This document shows positions 12,578 through 12,614 of a stretch of 12,614 nucleotides of DNA, in pieces. The notes under the pieces are model-generated. The model had not been told where the DNA came from and made no database searches. It was given only the letters and a program-made list of their open reading frames with translations. How positions within the stretch are numbered: position 1 is the first letter of the stretch; every line of letters begins with the position of its first letter. This DNA comes from Fimenecus sp052273625 (GTDB lineage: Bacteria > Bacillota > Clostridia > Oscillospirales > Acutalibacteraceae): assembly GCA_052273625.1 (NCBI GenBank), contig DAVZHW010000048.1, positions 1 through 12,614 of the forward strand, written 5' to 3'. A program made the translations under genes and the position numbers.

Positions 12578-12595
12578 CTTGTGCGACAGCACAAG
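12578..12595. repeat. 7-bp inverted repeat
   Basis: CTTGTGC and GCACAAG pair around GACA, followed by GC-rich CGGAACGAAGTGACGGCGG at the window end. It resembles the hairpin TTGTGC-TTT-GCACAA at 328-342 and may be the edge of another intergenic repeat. Confidence 0.6.
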
Positions 12596-12614
12596 CGGAA
12601 CGAAGTGACGGCGG

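Overview
The window looks like a chromosomal segment of a low-GC, anaerobic gut-type Firmicute (Clostridia, probably Ruminococcaceae/Oscillospiraceae-like). The grounds are AT-rich codon use, AGGAGG ribosome binding sites, TTG and GTG starts, sigma-A promoters and intergenic spacers packed with hairpins. This placement is inference from composition and gene types; there is no rRNA or other marker gene.

Layout. Positions 1-182 hold the GC-rich 3' end of an L-2-amino-thiazoline-4-carboxylic acid hydrolase family gene. Positions 183-545 are non-coding and hairpin-rich, and end in a strong terminator-like stem. A minus-strand operon (4733 down to 546) encodes a TetR-family regulator and two half-size ABC exporter-fold proteins that probably form a heterodimer; the ABC genes overlap by ATGA. 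Divergent from it, 4975-7377 encodes a 91-residue protein with a hydrophobic N-terminus and a P1B-type metal ATPase. This pair matches the FezA/FezB (ferrosome) gene pair. Positions 7378-8013 are non-coding, with a tRNA-like fragment, direct repeats, several cruciforms and a bidirectional terminator. A minus-strand GH95-type glycosidase lipoprotein (10698-8014) is divergent from an AraC-family regulator (10801-11463) that lacks its second helix-turn-helix. The window ends with a minus-strand single-pass membrane protein of unknown function (12529-11660).

How the parts fit. The most interesting region is 2.3-7.4 kb. The TetR promoter is a near-perfect TTGACA-17-TATACT with two copies of a 15-bp palindrome at its -10 and start site, which suggests autorepression. 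A different palindrome (RTTAGC-N4-GCTAAC) lies just after the fez promoter and again between tetR and the first ABC gene. It resembles DtxR/IdeR metalloregulator boxes. The likely reading is one metal (iron) regulon: an ABC pair related to siderophore transporters plus a ferrosome-type iron-storage organelle system. The glycosidase and AraC gene form a separate carbohydrate-use unit.

The two large spacers also share, in opposite orientation, an element whose hairpin arms differ in sequence but keep their pairing, which indicates a dispersed structured repeat family.
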